Positions 1-7,396 of a stretch of DNA of 64,000 bases are shown here, piece by piece. The notes below the pieces were generated by a model, which saw nothing but the letters and a program-made list of their open reading frames with translations, had not been told where the DNA came from and did not search any database. The translations under genes were made by a program, and so were the position numbers. How positions within the stretch are numbered: the first letter of the stretch is position 1; each line of letters opens with the position of its first letter. Source of the stretch: Rhodospirillaceae bacterium (GTDB taxonomy: Bacteria > Pseudomonadota > Alphaproteobacteria > UBA8366 > Aestuariispiraceae); the NCBI GenBank assembly GCA_002709955.1, contig PAQY01000013.1, forward strand, positions 1-64,000. Direction: 5' to 3'.

Positions 1-763
1 GAACCTTGCGCTCTTGTTCGGCCTGCTTATTCAGTCGGTCAACTTCATTCTGCGCCTTTACCTTCCAGGCAAGTCGCTGGTCGGAATCCATTGGGGCAAA
101 GTTGGGATCATCATCGATGCTCAAGAGGCTGCGCGGGTCTGCCTCCAAAGTGCGCGCGGCAAGGTTAGACATTGAATTGTCTAATAGCCCATTGCGGAGC
201 CGTTCGCCCTCGACTTCGGAGATAGTCCGGCTTTCAACCAGATCATCAATGCGAGCGAACCCTGCCTCCAGCATAGTGGCGCGTTCAGCGGGGTTCTGAG
301 TAACCCCGTAATCGCTTTCAATAGACGCAAGACGCCCATTCAAATCAGCTTTGAGACGATCATTGCGAGCGAGTAAGGCTCGCTCCTCCACCCGAATCTT
401 GAAGTCCTGCCCCGCAAGTGAAGACCGGGCGTTGAATGCTTGCCTGTCTACATCAGTCAGGGCCTTTTCATGGACCGCTTGGCGCGATTGGAAATAATCA
501 TCGAAACGGGCGGGGAGTGTTTCCGGTTCCGGGTCGTCCAGGTGATCTAGTTGGAATTGTTTCAGGTCCGCATCTAACCCGAAACCCGCTTCTGATACCG
601 CCTTGCTTCGTTCGGCCCGCTGCGTTCTCAAGGACAGGTCCATCACACCTTCAGCGGCGCGCCCGATCTGGTCCAGAAAACCGGAATTGTCTGGAATATT
701 CAGGCCGGGGTCTCTCGCAATGTTCGGCGAGACGCGGGGCTCTAGTACGGGAACGCGGGCCAT
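1..763 (-). CDS. Phage internal virion (ejection)-like protein, partial
   Basis: An open minus-strand frame begins at ATG 763 and runs without a stop off the left edge, giving about 254 visible codons. A good ribosome site (AGGAAAGG) precedes the ATG and overlaps the end of the upstream tiny gene. The protein starts MARVPVLEPRVSP and is rich in charged helical sequence with repeated Arg/Glu/Leu patterns, suggesting long coiled coils. This N-terminal style (MARVP.. followed by long helices) recalls internal virion or ejection proteins of podovirus-like prophages, some of which carry a lytic transglycosylase domain further on. That match is from memory of the family, not a search. Two shorter frames on the opposite strand are shadows. 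Confidence 0.6.
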   Translation of the reverse strand, partial: MARVPVLEPRVSPNIARDPGLNIPDNSGFLDQIGRAAEGVMDLSLRTQRAERSKAVSEAGFGLDADLKQFQLDHLDDPEPETLPARFDDYFQSRQAVHEKALTDVDRQAFNARSSLAGQDFKIRVEERALLARNDRLKADLNGRLASIESDYGVTQNPAERATMLEAGFARIDDLVESRTISEVEGERLRNGLLDNSMSNLAARTLEADPRSLLSIDDDPNFAPMDSDQRLAWKVKAQNEVDRLNKQAEQERKV

Positions 764-766
764 GAT

Positions 767-937
767 CTAGCCTTTCCTAATCGGTTCAATATTGTCACCA
801 AACGCGCACCAATCCTGCGGGCGATAGGCCGGGGCAAGCAATCTTGTATAGACATTCGTGCCGTTGGAATGCTTCGCGATTTCCGCCATAGCATTCATCC
901 GGGCACGTTGCCCACGTGTCAGGTTCTCAGGCTGCAT
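767..937 (-). CDS. Tiny conserved-looking element protein, 56 aa
   Basis: A 56-codon frame starts at ATG 937 inside the last codons of the upstream 191-aa gene (an ATGCAGCCTGA overlap) and ends 3 bases before the ATG of the partial virion-like gene. The product (MQPENLTRGQRARMNAMAE...) is basic at the N-terminus and ends NIEPIRKG. Tight overlap on both sides is typical of phage gene strings and is the main support. No domain is recognisable. Internal Met14 and Met17 are alternative starts. Confidence 0.55.
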   Translation of the reverse strand: MQPENLTRGQRARMNAMAEIAKHSNGTNVYTRLLAPAYRPQDWCAFGDNIEPIRKG

Positions 938-1502
938 TTTCTATCTCCCGCTCCAGGGCTTCGGTGCGGTACTGTTCGCCCAAACCTTGCCGTATCGTGA
1001 TCGGCTGGCGTTTCCATGCGGTCCAGGCATTTTCTTTTTCGTGGCGATTGCCCCCGGCTGCCTCGGCAATCTTGGAACACAAGTCCCGCATACCAGCGCG
1101 GCGGGTCAATTCTGCCAGTTCGGACCATCCCTTATCACTGGTAGGCATGGCGAAATCATCGGCCTTCATATCCCATTGCAGACTTGCGCGGGCGGGCATC
1201 GCGACACTCTCCCCAAGGCCCTCGATGCTTGCGAGATGCACCCGAACGCCCTGGTTTGTGGATGCGTCCACAATTACCGTGAAGTGCAGCGGAATATCGC
1301 CGATGTTGCTGGCAACATAAATCCTATCAAACCGTTGCAAGATACGTTGGGCGGCATTGAAATGCCCAAACCGTAGGACATCTTCAATCGTCCTGGTCGT
1401 GGGATAATGCCAAACGCTCACGTGCGCGGCCCTGGAGAGAGGCTGCAGCTGACTTGCATGGGGCATCGGGTTAATAACTTTTGCAGGGATATTCGGATCC
1501 AT
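927..1502 (-). CDS. Hypothetical element protein, 191 aa
   Basis: Starts at ATG 1502 with AGGAG placed 8 bases upstream, in the tail of the preceding small gene. The product is a soluble 191-aa protein (MDPNIPAKVINPMPHAS...) with no signal peptide or membrane segment. The middle (about residues 60-100) has alternating beta-like stretches such as VASNIGDIPLHFTVIVDAS; the C-terminus is helical and basic. It lies between tiny overlapping genes in what looks like a late phage operon, so a structural or morphogenesis role is possible but unproven. I do not recognise the family. Confidence 0.6.
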   Translation of the reverse strand: MDPNIPAKVINPMPHASQLQPLSRAAHVSVWHYPTTRTIEDVLRFGHFNAAQRILQRFDRIYVASNIGDIPLHFTVIVDASTNQGVRVHLASIEGLGESVAMPARASLQWDMKADDFAMPTSDKGWSELAELTRRAGMRDLCSKIAEAAGGNRHEKENAWTAWKRQPITIRQGLGEQYRTEALEREIENAA

Positions 1503-1505
1503 TGT

Positions 1506-1673
1506 TTATTCTCCTGGTGTGACGCGCTCTTGGGCGCTGGTGAAAATGAATGCAATACGGCGGGCGAGTTCAACGTCGCCAAGCGGGGGCGAAACCCCGT
1601 CTTTGACTTCTTGAAAATCAGTGCCCGGTCTCTTGGGGCCAAATGTCGATAAGGCGTCTTCAAGGCTTTGCAT
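1506..1673 (-). CDS. Tiny element protein, 55 aa
   Basis: A 55-codon minus-strand frame begins at ATG 1673 behind AGGAGCGACCC, nearly the same leader that precedes the DUF5681 gene (AGGAGCGACTT). It stops 4 bases before the next ATG. The product (MQSLEDALSTFGPKRPGTD...) is acidic at the start and ends RVTPGE. The strong ribosome site and exact packing between neighbours argue that it is translated. No function can be assigned. A longer frame read through the same bases in another phase lacks such a leader and was left out. Confidence 0.6.
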   Translation of the reverse strand: MQSLEDALSTFGPKRPGTDFQEVKDGVSPPLGDVELARRIAFIFTSAQERVTPGE

Positions 1674-1682
1674 GGGTCGCTC

Positions 1683-2198
1683 CTAATGTGCCGATTGGGG
1701 TTGGATGATTGCGGCCTCTTTGCTTCGCCATACAGCCGCATAGGAATCGGCAACGCGCTGCACCGTCACCGGGTCTGCTTTCACTTTCTGAAACTCTGAA
1801 AACGCGGGATCGTCTATTGCGATGCTAAAGGCGAACGCTGCCCCGAATGGGATATCCAGGCTTTCCGCAAATGCCGTGGTAGCCTGGACGATTGCGGCGA
1901 TTTCTCCCCGACGCTCTGACGCCTCTTGCCTTTCATCCTGCGCTAGAAGTTGCCAATAGACCGCCAAGAGCCCGTAAAAGCTGCGGTCGAATCGGAGCGC
2001 CATACTTTCCGCTGCTTCAATGGTTGCAGTCTCGCCAACATCTATGCAGCGATACATTTTCTTCGGCGCGGTTTCTGCCAGGGAATCAGCTAGGGCTTTA
2101 TCGTCGGCGCGAATGGCGTTCAATACGGCGATTGCCCTGGACCGGGGACCGAGAGACCCAATAGCGGCGGTCATGCGTTTGTCATTGGCGGCGGTCAT
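1683..2198 (-). CDS. Hypothetical element protein, 171 aa
   Basis: Begins at ATG 2198, overlapping the stop of the DUF5681 gene by 4 bases (ATGA), so the two are translationally coupled. The 171-aa product is mostly helical, with Ala-rich stretches around residues 55-70 (ETATIEAAESMALRFDRS) and 100-130. It has no signal sequence, metal motif or membrane segment. The position directly after DUF5681 in a phage-like operon suggests a packaging or virion-assembly accessory, but this is inference from context only. Confidence 0.6.
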   Translation of the reverse strand: MTAANDKRMTAAIGSLGPRSRAIAVLNAIRADDKALADSLAETAPKKMYRCIDVGETATIEAAESMALRFDRSFYGLLAVYWQLLAQDERQEASERRGEIAAIVQATTAFAESLDIPFGAAFAFSIAIDDPAFSEFQKVKADPVTVQRVADSYAAVWRSKEAAIIQPQSAH

Positions 2199-2659
2199 GC
2201 TTCATCCTTTCCAGCTATGGCGGTCTCAATCATCGCCAAACGTCTCGCGAAATCATGCGTTTCAACGGCCTTGCGTCGCGCCTCCAGCATTCCAGCCAGG
2301 GCGGTGCCTTCATCCGGCGATATCTCACCATCGGCAACGGCCTGGATCACTGCCGCATGCGCGCATTTAATCCCGGCTGCGTCCGATGTATCCGGCAAAG
2401 CGATATTGACGCGGCGGCTTTTCGGGGCGGGGCATACCCTGTCGAACACAAGCTTGATTGCCGTCATATCGCCCTCCATTGCCTTCTCGATTGCGATGCG
2501 GGTGATTTGCTCTGCTTCTCCGTCCAGCATCGCTTCGATTGCCCTGGTGGCATTGTTCCGAGAACCAGCGGGACGGCCTGCCCCTGCTTTGTTGCCACGG
2601 GCAAACGTCCCAAGCGGGGTGCGATCATCCGTTATTTTGCCGTTATTAGACGGTTCCAT
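2195..2659 (-). CDS. DUF5681 domain protein
   Basis: A 154-aa protein starting at ATG 2659 after AGGAGCGACTT. Its N-terminus carries the signature GNKAGAGRPAGSRNNAT at about residues 22-38, the Gly/Arg/Pro-rich motif that defines DUF5681. Such proteins are common in alphaproteobacterial prophages and islands near packaging genes, and some are treated as small-terminase-like, but their function is not established. The rest is helical with an acidic C-terminus. It leads a run of five coupled genes toward the left edge. Confidence 0.75.
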   Translation of the reverse strand: MEPSNNGKITDDRTPLGTFARGNKAGAGRPAGSRNNATRAIEAMLDGEAEQITRIAIEKAMEGDMTAIKLVFDRVCPAPKSRRVNIALPDTSDAAGIKCAHAAVIQAVADGEISPDEGTALAGMLEARRKAVETHDFARRLAMIETAIAGKDEA

Positions 2660-2703
2660 AAGTCGCTCCTATGGTCCGTCGAGGGAATTGGTTTGGAAGG
2701 GTA

Positions 2704-2772
2704 GCCCCCGCCGGGCCAAGGGCGTTGTCGGACGCATGGGTGCCAAGATGAGGACGGGCGACCGGCGGGGGC
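2704..2772. repeat. 11-bp inverted repeat in element intergenic gap
   Basis: GCCCCCGCCGG (2704-2714) and CCGGCGGGGGC (2762-2772) are perfect inverted copies separated by 47 bases. They lie in the only sizeable gap (2660-2874) between the replication block and the DUF5681 block. Read on the minus strand there is no U-run after the second arm, so a classical terminator is unlikely. It could be a recognition or packaging signal, or the base of a folded leader for the left-hand operon. The rest of the gap shows only a 20-codon minus-strand frame that I cannot support. Confidence 0.4.
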
Positions 2773-2874
2773 ATCTGTGACCGCTCAGGGGCGGAATTGT
2801 GTTTCGTGTCTATCACTGTATGTTGTCCTCATACTAGCGTGATCCATGATGGTTCCGACACATGAATAATAGCA

Positions 2875-3111
2875 TCATCCCCTTGATTCTGCATGGGTTT
2901 CACTGTGACGCGTCACACCTAGCCAATCGCGCAAGGCGGCTTGTGTCGCTTGTTCAATCGCGGCGCGGTCGTCTGTGTCGGAAGCGCAAAGAAACCCAAA
3001 CTCGACAAGCGCTGCTTTGATTTCTGGACCAATTGCAATCGACGCCACGGAAACGCCAATTTTTTTTCGGTCGCGATAAACACGAGTTCTGTTGACGGAT
3101 CTGTCAGGCAT
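2875..3111 (-). CDS. Small hypothetical protein, 78 aa
   Basis: Starts at ATG 3111, overlapping the end of the replication-like gene (ATGCCTGA), and encodes 78 residues beginning MPDRSVNRTRVYRDRKK. Residues 18-60 (IGVSVASIAIGPEIKAALVEFG...) look like a short folded domain with a helix rich in Ala. The same frame stays open upstream to 3480, but that part overlaps the replication gene and shows no leader; the coupled start is preferred. Function unknown; partnership with the replication protein is suggested by coupling alone. Confidence 0.5.
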   Translation of the reverse strand: MPDRSVNRTRVYRDRKKIGVSVASIAIGPEIKAALVEFGFLCASDTDDRAAIEQATQAALRDWLGVTRHSETHAESRG

Positions 3112-3823
3112 TAGCTGGGCCCTCCGCCGTCTTGTTTCGTCCCGACTGACCCTTTGTTTTTTTTTGGCTGATGAAGTCGTGTCTGTTGACGGATTCGATG
3201 CGATGGTTCGCACGACGACTTGGACGTTCTGTTCGATGGAATACTCTTCGATAAATCTCTCCCCCACTTGGTAAATTATAAGTGCTACCACATCGGTACC
3301 CATATACCCCCTGAGATTGACCAGAATGGCTACTAATGCAGTACCCACTCGAGGCGTATTCGGCTTGGATAGTGGTGCCTTCGATACTGATGCGGTACCC
3401 ATTGGGTACTGATGCGGTAGCCGTGTTCTGTTTTTGTAAGGGGTGCCAACCACGATACTCAGCGCTTGGTGGCTTTCCATTGAATGGTTCAGTCGTTAAC
3501 TGCCATTCAGTGGCGCGGTTATCCTTTCCTGCATGCTTCCAATCAAATGAACCCCGTAACTTCACCTTCAGGAAGCCGCGTTCTTGGAGTTCATTGAACG
3601 CATTCTTCACCTTAGTTTGGCCTATACGCAGAGCTTCACGCGCCTCTCGCCAGGAATAGGGAATTTCACCATTGTTCTGCCCATTGTGACGCTGCCAAAC
3701 CTCAAGCAATAGAGCCTTGGCTTCGCATGAAAGGGAACGCCATGCCTCAGACCTCGTGACCCCCTTGTGCAATCGAATAAATGGATCATTGGCCGAACGA
3801 CCTTTTGCATTAGCTTTCCCCAT
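3104..3823 (-). CDS. Replication-initiator-like winged-helix protein
   Basis: ATG 3823 is chosen because GGAGG lies 5 bases upstream; two earlier in-frame Met codons at 3838/3835 have no leader. The 239-aa product has an N-terminal HTH region (about residues 20-95: EAWRSLSCEAKALLLEVW, then YSWREAREALRIGQTKVKNAFNEL and a GFLKVK wing), as in initiator-like proteins of prophages. Its low-complexity middle (about residues 130-185, GYRIS/GYCIS/GYRCG) is encoded by iteron-like DNA repeats, as in lambda O where the origin lies within the gene. The basic tail ends KTAEGPANA. A replication role is inferred; a transcription regulator is the main alternative. Confidence 0.5.
   Translation of the reverse strand: MGKANAKGRSANDPFIRLHKGVTRSEAWRSLSCEAKALLLEVWQRHNGQNNGEIPYSWREAREALRIGQTKVKNAFNELQERGFLKVKLRGSFDWKHAGKDNRATEWQLTTEPFNGKPPSAEYRGWHPLQKQNTATASVPNGYRISIEGTTIQAEYASSGYCISSHSGQSQGVYGYRCGSTYNLPSGGEIYRRVFHRTERPSRRANHRIESVNRHDFISQKKTKGQSGRNKTAEGPANA
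3286..3425. repeat. Four iteron-like direct repeats inside the initiator-like gene
   Basis: Four degenerate 19-bp direct repeats lie at 3286-3304, 3331-3349, 3385-3403 and 3407-3425. Copies 3 and 4 share TACTGATGCGGTA; copy 2 reads TACTAATGCAGTACCCACT and copy 1 TACCACATCGGTACCCATA. Copies 1-3 are spaced by multiples of 3 (45 and 54) but copies 3 and 4 are 22 bp apart, so copy 4 is read in a different phase. That argues for conservation of DNA rather than peptide. A 22-bp period is usual for replication iterons. Confidence 0.55.
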
Positions 3824-4025
3824 TATCGCCTCCATCATTCAAAGGCTGTGCGGCTTGATCTCCTTGTCTTTCCTTCGAGCCCTTGGGTTCCTGCATGCGT
3901 TGCCGTCTGGCTATGATTTCTGCCTTTATGGCCTCAGCAACAAATAGAAGTTCATCATCGGGATTTCCGGCATCAGAGTTGGAAAGCCATTCAATCGCGG
4001 CCTCAATGAAGTCTCGCCGTGCCAT
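3810..4025 (-). CDS. Small hypothetical protein, 71 aa
   Basis: Starts at ATG 4025, five bases after the stop of the HNH gene, and ends 14 bases inside the start of the replication-like gene. The product (MARRDFIEAAIEWLSNSDAG...) has two amphipathic helices, residues 5-16 and 26-45 (DELLFVAEAIKAEIIARRQR), and a polar tail. No family is recognised. The overlaps with both neighbours support it as a genuine element gene. The leader is weak (GGAT), consistent with coupling to upstream translation. Confidence 0.5.
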   Translation of the reverse strand: MARRDFIEAAIEWLSNSDAGNPDDELLFVAEAIKAEIIARRQRMQEPKGSKERQGDQAAQPLNDGGDNGES

Positions 4026-4029
4026 TAGA

Positions 4030-4449
4030 TTATCCGGTAGCGTTGGTTGTCTCTAGCCGATTTGTTCCGTTCTCACTTTTTGAGACAAAGCGCAGATTCG
4101 AGCGACAGCAGTTGAGGGTATCGCCGTCAACGTGGTCGATAATCTCACCATCGCCAGCGCCCATTACGAGACGGTGCAAATACACTGTTCTCAGAGATGA
4201 ACCGTCTCGCAGAAGTGCCACTGCATAACGTCCACCTGTGCCACCTGGACACCAAGCGTATTGCCTTACGAGATCAGCATCACATGCACTGATGATCGCC
4301 TTGAGAGACCCAACAGCAATAGTTTGGGTCGCATCTTTGGCTTGAGTAAATGATGGTGATTGAGTATTCTCCGCATTGTAAACAGTTTGGAGAGTACCAG
4401 TCTCGGTAGCGCCTGCCAGCGCTCCGGGACTTTTCATTGAAACACCCAT
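4030..4449 (-). CDS. HNH endonuclease, apparently clipped at the C-terminus
   Basis: A 139-aa protein with the core HLHRLVMGAGDGEIIDHVDGDTLNCC-type motif (split: LHRLVMGAGDG, then EIIDHVDGDTLNCCRSNLR, about residues 92-121). This is the HNH metal-finger arrangement of phage homing-type endonucleases (H..DH..G..LN....NLR). In full-length relatives an AP2-like DNA-binding segment begins after the ..N..TSGYKGV region; here the frame ends at ETTNATG, just where that would start. It may be a minimal HNH nuclease or a remnant after deletion. An ATG within the first residues (Met5) is an alternative start. It lies inside the early gene block, typical for free-standing homing nucleases. Confidence 0.65.
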   Translation of the reverse strand: MGVSMKSPGALAGATETGTLQTVYNAENTQSPSFTQAKDATQTIAVGSLKAIISACDADLVRQYAWCPGGTGGRYAVALLRDGSSLRTVYLHRLVMGAGDGEIIDHVDGDTLNCCRSNLRFVSKSENGTNRLETTNATG

Positions 4450-4650
4450 TTAGGCCACCTTGCGACCCGGTTCGTAGTCAGGAAGGCTGGCAAGGAAGCG
4501 CTGCCATTCTGAATCAAGGATGATGGTGCGACGGCCTAGCTTTTTGGCTTTGAGTTCTCCAGCATTCAGGGCGATGTAAAGCGCGGTTCTGCCAATCGGT
4601 CCTTCCTTGGCGCGCTCTGTGACGGTCTTTCCAGATACAAGATTTTGCAT
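4450..4650 (-). CDS. AlpA/excisionase-like HTH protein
   Basis: A 66-aa protein from ATG 4650 with AGGAG 8 bases upstream. The sequence (VTERAKEGPIGRTALYIALNAGELKAKKLGRRTIILDSEWQRF split over residues 10-52) has the pattern of small MerR/AlpA-type winged helix proteins: helix, turn, recognition helix, then a beta wing with RRTIIL and a Trp-containing helix. Such proteins act as excisionases or as activators of integrase in P4-like islands. Its start region carries an octamer also repeated beside the attachment site, which supports a directionality role. Stop is adjacent to the HNH start. Confidence 0.65.
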   Translation of the reverse strand: MQNLVSGKTVTERAKEGPIGRTALYIALNAGELKAKKLGRRTIILDSEWQRFLASLPDYEPGRKVA

Positions 4651-4873
4651 CTATCTCTCCTACGTTTGGTCACAAAAACATGGCGGAACAATCCCGGCTG
4701 TCTGTGAACGTAGGGTAAGACTAATCCCCTAATTTGTTCTCACGTAACGCAATCATATTTACTGCGAAAAAGTCTTTTTCTGAGAAATTAATTTATATAT
4801 TTCAATGCTTTGCATGATGAAAATTGATTGCTGCATATCTTTTGCTGCAAATCCTATTTTCTGCGGAAGTCTA
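4651..4873. promoter_or_regulatory. AT-rich control region upstream of the excisionase-like gene
   Basis: The 223-bp gap holds CCTACGTT at 4659-4666 and its inverse AACGTAGG at 4707-4714; the first arm overlaps the ribosome site of the small HTH gene on the minus strand. GTGAACGT at 4704-4711 is the same octamer found near the tRNA end. Bases 4760-4860 are strongly AT-rich. The likely promoter and operator for the leftward early genes lie here, but I could not settle on one convincing -35/-10 pair. Confidence 0.4.
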
Positions 4874-6085
4874 TCAGGTGCTGGGTTTGGATTTCGTGTC
4901 ACTTCCAATCAGCACGCCCTTACCTTTCGACCACTCATTTATCCAATTTCGAATTACTGAACCGCTAGGCATTCGAGCGGGCAGTGGTGCGCCTTCCGCG
5001 TCTTTGTTATTATAGAATGTTGGCAGTGCTTTACGCATTTGATTGTCATCGAGAACGAGGTTTGAAATCGAGGAAAGGTTTTTTTGTTCAAAAAATTCCC
5101 TTCCCTTGGCGCTAAGAATTCTTGTCAGAAATGATTCGACATATTCAGACGCGCCGGGGTACGTCGACTTGCGACCACGGCCTGATTTAGTTGTATTGGC
5201 TTTATTTGGATCGGCGGTCGGTTCTGTTTCGGTGGCATGGGCTAACCACTCCTTTGCCTTGGTATACTCGACAAGGATTGACCGTCTCTCGCCCTTCCAC
5301 TCTGGTTCATTATCTCTCTGGCTTTCAATGTAGGGGCACACAATAGCCTTCATCCATTCGGGCTCCTGATACCAGATAGAGCAACTCAGGGGGACAAACT
5401 CGCCGTTGCGGCTCAGGTGTCCCGCTGGGATATCCCCCCTCCAAAGCGCGCCCCTCAGTCCATCAATGATGGCGACCTGCCGACGCTCTTTGATTGCCTT
5501 GCACCGTTCAATCCTAGTCGCAAATCTATCGTTTAGGTCTTTGATATCTTGGGGGCTAGGGTCTGGCAGATCATCATCAACAAAATAGTCCCCCTCATAT
5601 TCCTTTAATTCCTCGGCAATTTCTGACCATCGCGTCCTCAGTCGAATCTCATTAAACACGTCGGAAAAGCTTGTCGGGCCTCTCTGTTGCTGGATTAACA
5701 ACCCCTCTATCTTGTTCAACTCGTCTTTAAGTTCGCCCTCTCTATCAAGACGCTTGGCGCGCTCAATGTCGAATTTTATGCGCCGTCTCGCCTCTTGGGG
5801 CGTCCGTCCCTTTACGATATATGAGAGTCGCATTGTCTGGCGTTGGATCGATCTGCGAACCAAGCGTTCTATGGGGCTCTCAATCCAGAAATCATATCCA
5901 TTGTCTGATAGAATTTTGCATTCTTTCCCCGTCCAGGACGATGGATAGAACGCACGCCCGGTCTCCTGGATAAAGTCTGAAAGACGAATATACCCCCCCG
6001 GTGTCGGGTTGCCTTTCTCCGATCCGGTATTTGAATGAGGCGACTCTACCGGCTTTGAATTGCTGTCTAATAAAGGAACCCGCAT
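4874..6085 (-). CDS. Unrecognised 403-aa element protein
   Basis: Starts one base after the integrase stop (TAGATG junction) and runs 403 codons. The protein is hydrophilic and helix-rich, with charged helices at about residues 75-175, an acidic patch EYEGDYFVDDDLPDPSPQD near 165-183, and a C-terminal MPSGSVIRNWINEWSKGKG segment near residues 375-393. The last resembles the PS-x-x-IR-x-WI endings of phage proteins predicted to be small DNA-binding regulators. No nuclease, helicase or toxin motif was found. Cotranscription with the integrase is certain by spacing; the function is unknown and it is a candidate cargo or defence gene. Confidence 0.6.
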   Translation of the reverse strand: MRVPLLDSNSKPVESPHSNTGSEKGNPTPGGYIRLSDFIQETGRAFYPSSWTGKECKILSDNGYDFWIESPIERLVRRSIQRQTMRLSYIVKGRTPQEARRRIKFDIERAKRLDREGELKDELNKIEGLLIQQQRGPTSFSDVFNEIRLRTRWSEIAEELKEYEGDYFVDDDLPDPSPQDIKDLNDRFATRIERCKAIKERRQVAIIDGLRGALWRGDIPAGHLSRNGEFVPLSCSIWYQEPEWMKAIVCPYIESQRDNEPEWKGERRSILVEYTKAKEWLAHATETEPTADPNKANTTKSGRGRKSTYPGASEYVESFLTRILSAKGREFFEQKNLSSISNLVLDDNQMRKALPTFYNNKDAEGAPLPARMPSGSVIRNWINEWSKGKGVLIGSDTKSKPST

Positions 6086-7339
6086 CTATCTTGCCTCTGC
6101 CCTGATCTGGACAACGGACGATCCGTCCTGGATGCTTGGCGCGTTGCAGAACACGGCCCAATCATTCATGAGGCGGCGGCGTTTATCGAAAAGGTCTCCC
6201 CGGCGATAGGCGGCTTCCACCTTAGACGCGACGGAATGGGCAAGTGCCATTTCACAGACTTCATGAGAGTATGCCGTAAGTTCGGCGGCCCAATCCCGGA
6301 ACGTGCTACGGAAACCGTGAGTCGTGATGTGCCCGTATCCCATGCGCTTCAATAGAGCTGCGAATGCCATATTGCTAAGAGGGGTCTTGGGGCGCATTCC
6401 CGGAAACACATAATCAGACAGGCGGGTCTCATTCATTTTTTTGAGGATCTGGATGGCTCTATCCGACAAAGGGACGCGGTGCGGCTTACCGGCTTTCATG
6501 CGTTCGCCTGGAACGGTCCAGGTCTTCCCGTCCATATCAATCTCAGTCCAGCGCGCACCTATAGCTTCACCGGTTCGGCTTGCTGTTAGGATTAGAAACT
6601 GCAGACCCATCGCTGCAACACCCTCTTGCACCTCCAGGGCTTTCATGAAATCGCCAATCTGGGAATAGGGCAGGGCAGGGTGATTCCTCACACTCAGTCG
6701 GGACCGCTTGGATAGAAGCTGGTCCAGGTGCCCTTTCCATCTTGCCGGGTTCTCACCTTCTCTCCAGTTGCGCGCCCGTGCCCAATCTATCACCGCCTCT
6801 ATGCGGCCCCTAACGCGGCGGGCGGTTTCGGGTTTCTCGTTCCAGATCGGCTCCAGAACCTCCAGGACCAGCCCAACATCAACAGCCTGGATATCCAGCT
6901 TGCCTAGAACAGGATAGGCGTACGTCTCCAGGGTCGCGCGCCATTGGTTTGCATGTTTCAGATTTTCCCATTCCGGCCCCTTGGCCTTCATTAGCTTTTC
7001 GGCGCATTCCTTAAATGTGTGAGACTTCGCGGTTTGGGCAAATGCTTCCCGTCGTTCCCGTTCTCGTTCGTCTAGCGGATCAAGTCCTGCCCGAACCATT
7101 GCGCGGTAGGTTTCAGCAAGGCGGCGGGCTTCTTTCAGCGAGACAGACGGATAGGGGCCAAGACCCATATATCGGGTCTTACTCTTGGCGTTGGGGTTTC
7201 TGTTTGGATAGCGGAATATCCAGGACCGGGCGTCTATTTTGGGATCGACTTGGAGATATAGCTTGTCACCATCTGAATGCAGTCCAGGGGGCAGTTTTGC
7301 CAACCCTGTTGCGCTCAGTCGATTAATACCGCGTGCCAT
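6086..7339 (-). CDS. int: Tyrosine recombinase integrase (P4/DUF4102 type)
   Basis: ATG 7339 is preferred, with AAGGA 7 bases upstream; a TTG two codons earlier is weaker. The 417-aa protein has the DUF4102 arm-binding domain (about residues 5-95: GLHSDGDKLYLQV, RYMGLGPYPSVSL), a SAM-like core-binding domain and a C-terminal catalytic domain. All active residues are visible: Arg255 (TASRTGEAIGARW), Lys282, His341 and Arg344 (HGFRSTFRDW), His368 (MALAHSVASKVEAAY) and Tyr378. It should catalyse site-specific recombination between the element and the tRNA-Ser 3' end. It is transcribed away from the tRNA, as usual for this class. Confidence 0.95.
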   Translation of the reverse strand: MARGINRLSATGLAKLPPGLHSDGDKLYLQVDPKIDARSWIFRYPNRNPNAKSKTRYMGLGPYPSVSLKEARRLAETYRAMVRAGLDPLDERERERREAFAQTAKSHTFKECAEKLMKAKGPEWENLKHANQWRATLETYAYPVLGKLDIQAVDVGLVLEVLEPIWNEKPETARRVRGRIEAVIDWARARNWREGENPARWKGHLDQLLSKRSRLSVRNHPALPYSQIGDFMKALEVQEGVAAMGLQFLILTASRTGEAIGARWTEIDMDGKTWTVPGERMKAGKPHRVPLSDRAIQILKKMNETRLSDYVFPGMRPKTPLSNMAFAALLKRMGYGHITTHGFRSTFRDWAAELTAYSHEVCEMALAHSVASKVEAAYRRGDLFDKRRRLMNDWAVFCNAPSIQDGSSVVQIRAEAR

Positions 7340-7396
7340 GAACAATCCTTGAACAATGAACCTACACTTCTACCCACATAATACAGCGGGTTGTTG

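Noticed and set aside
2875-3480. A single 201-aa minus-strand gene
   Set aside because: Its first two thirds overlap the initiator-like gene in another frame without a leader. Only the coupled 78-aa part from 3111 is credible.
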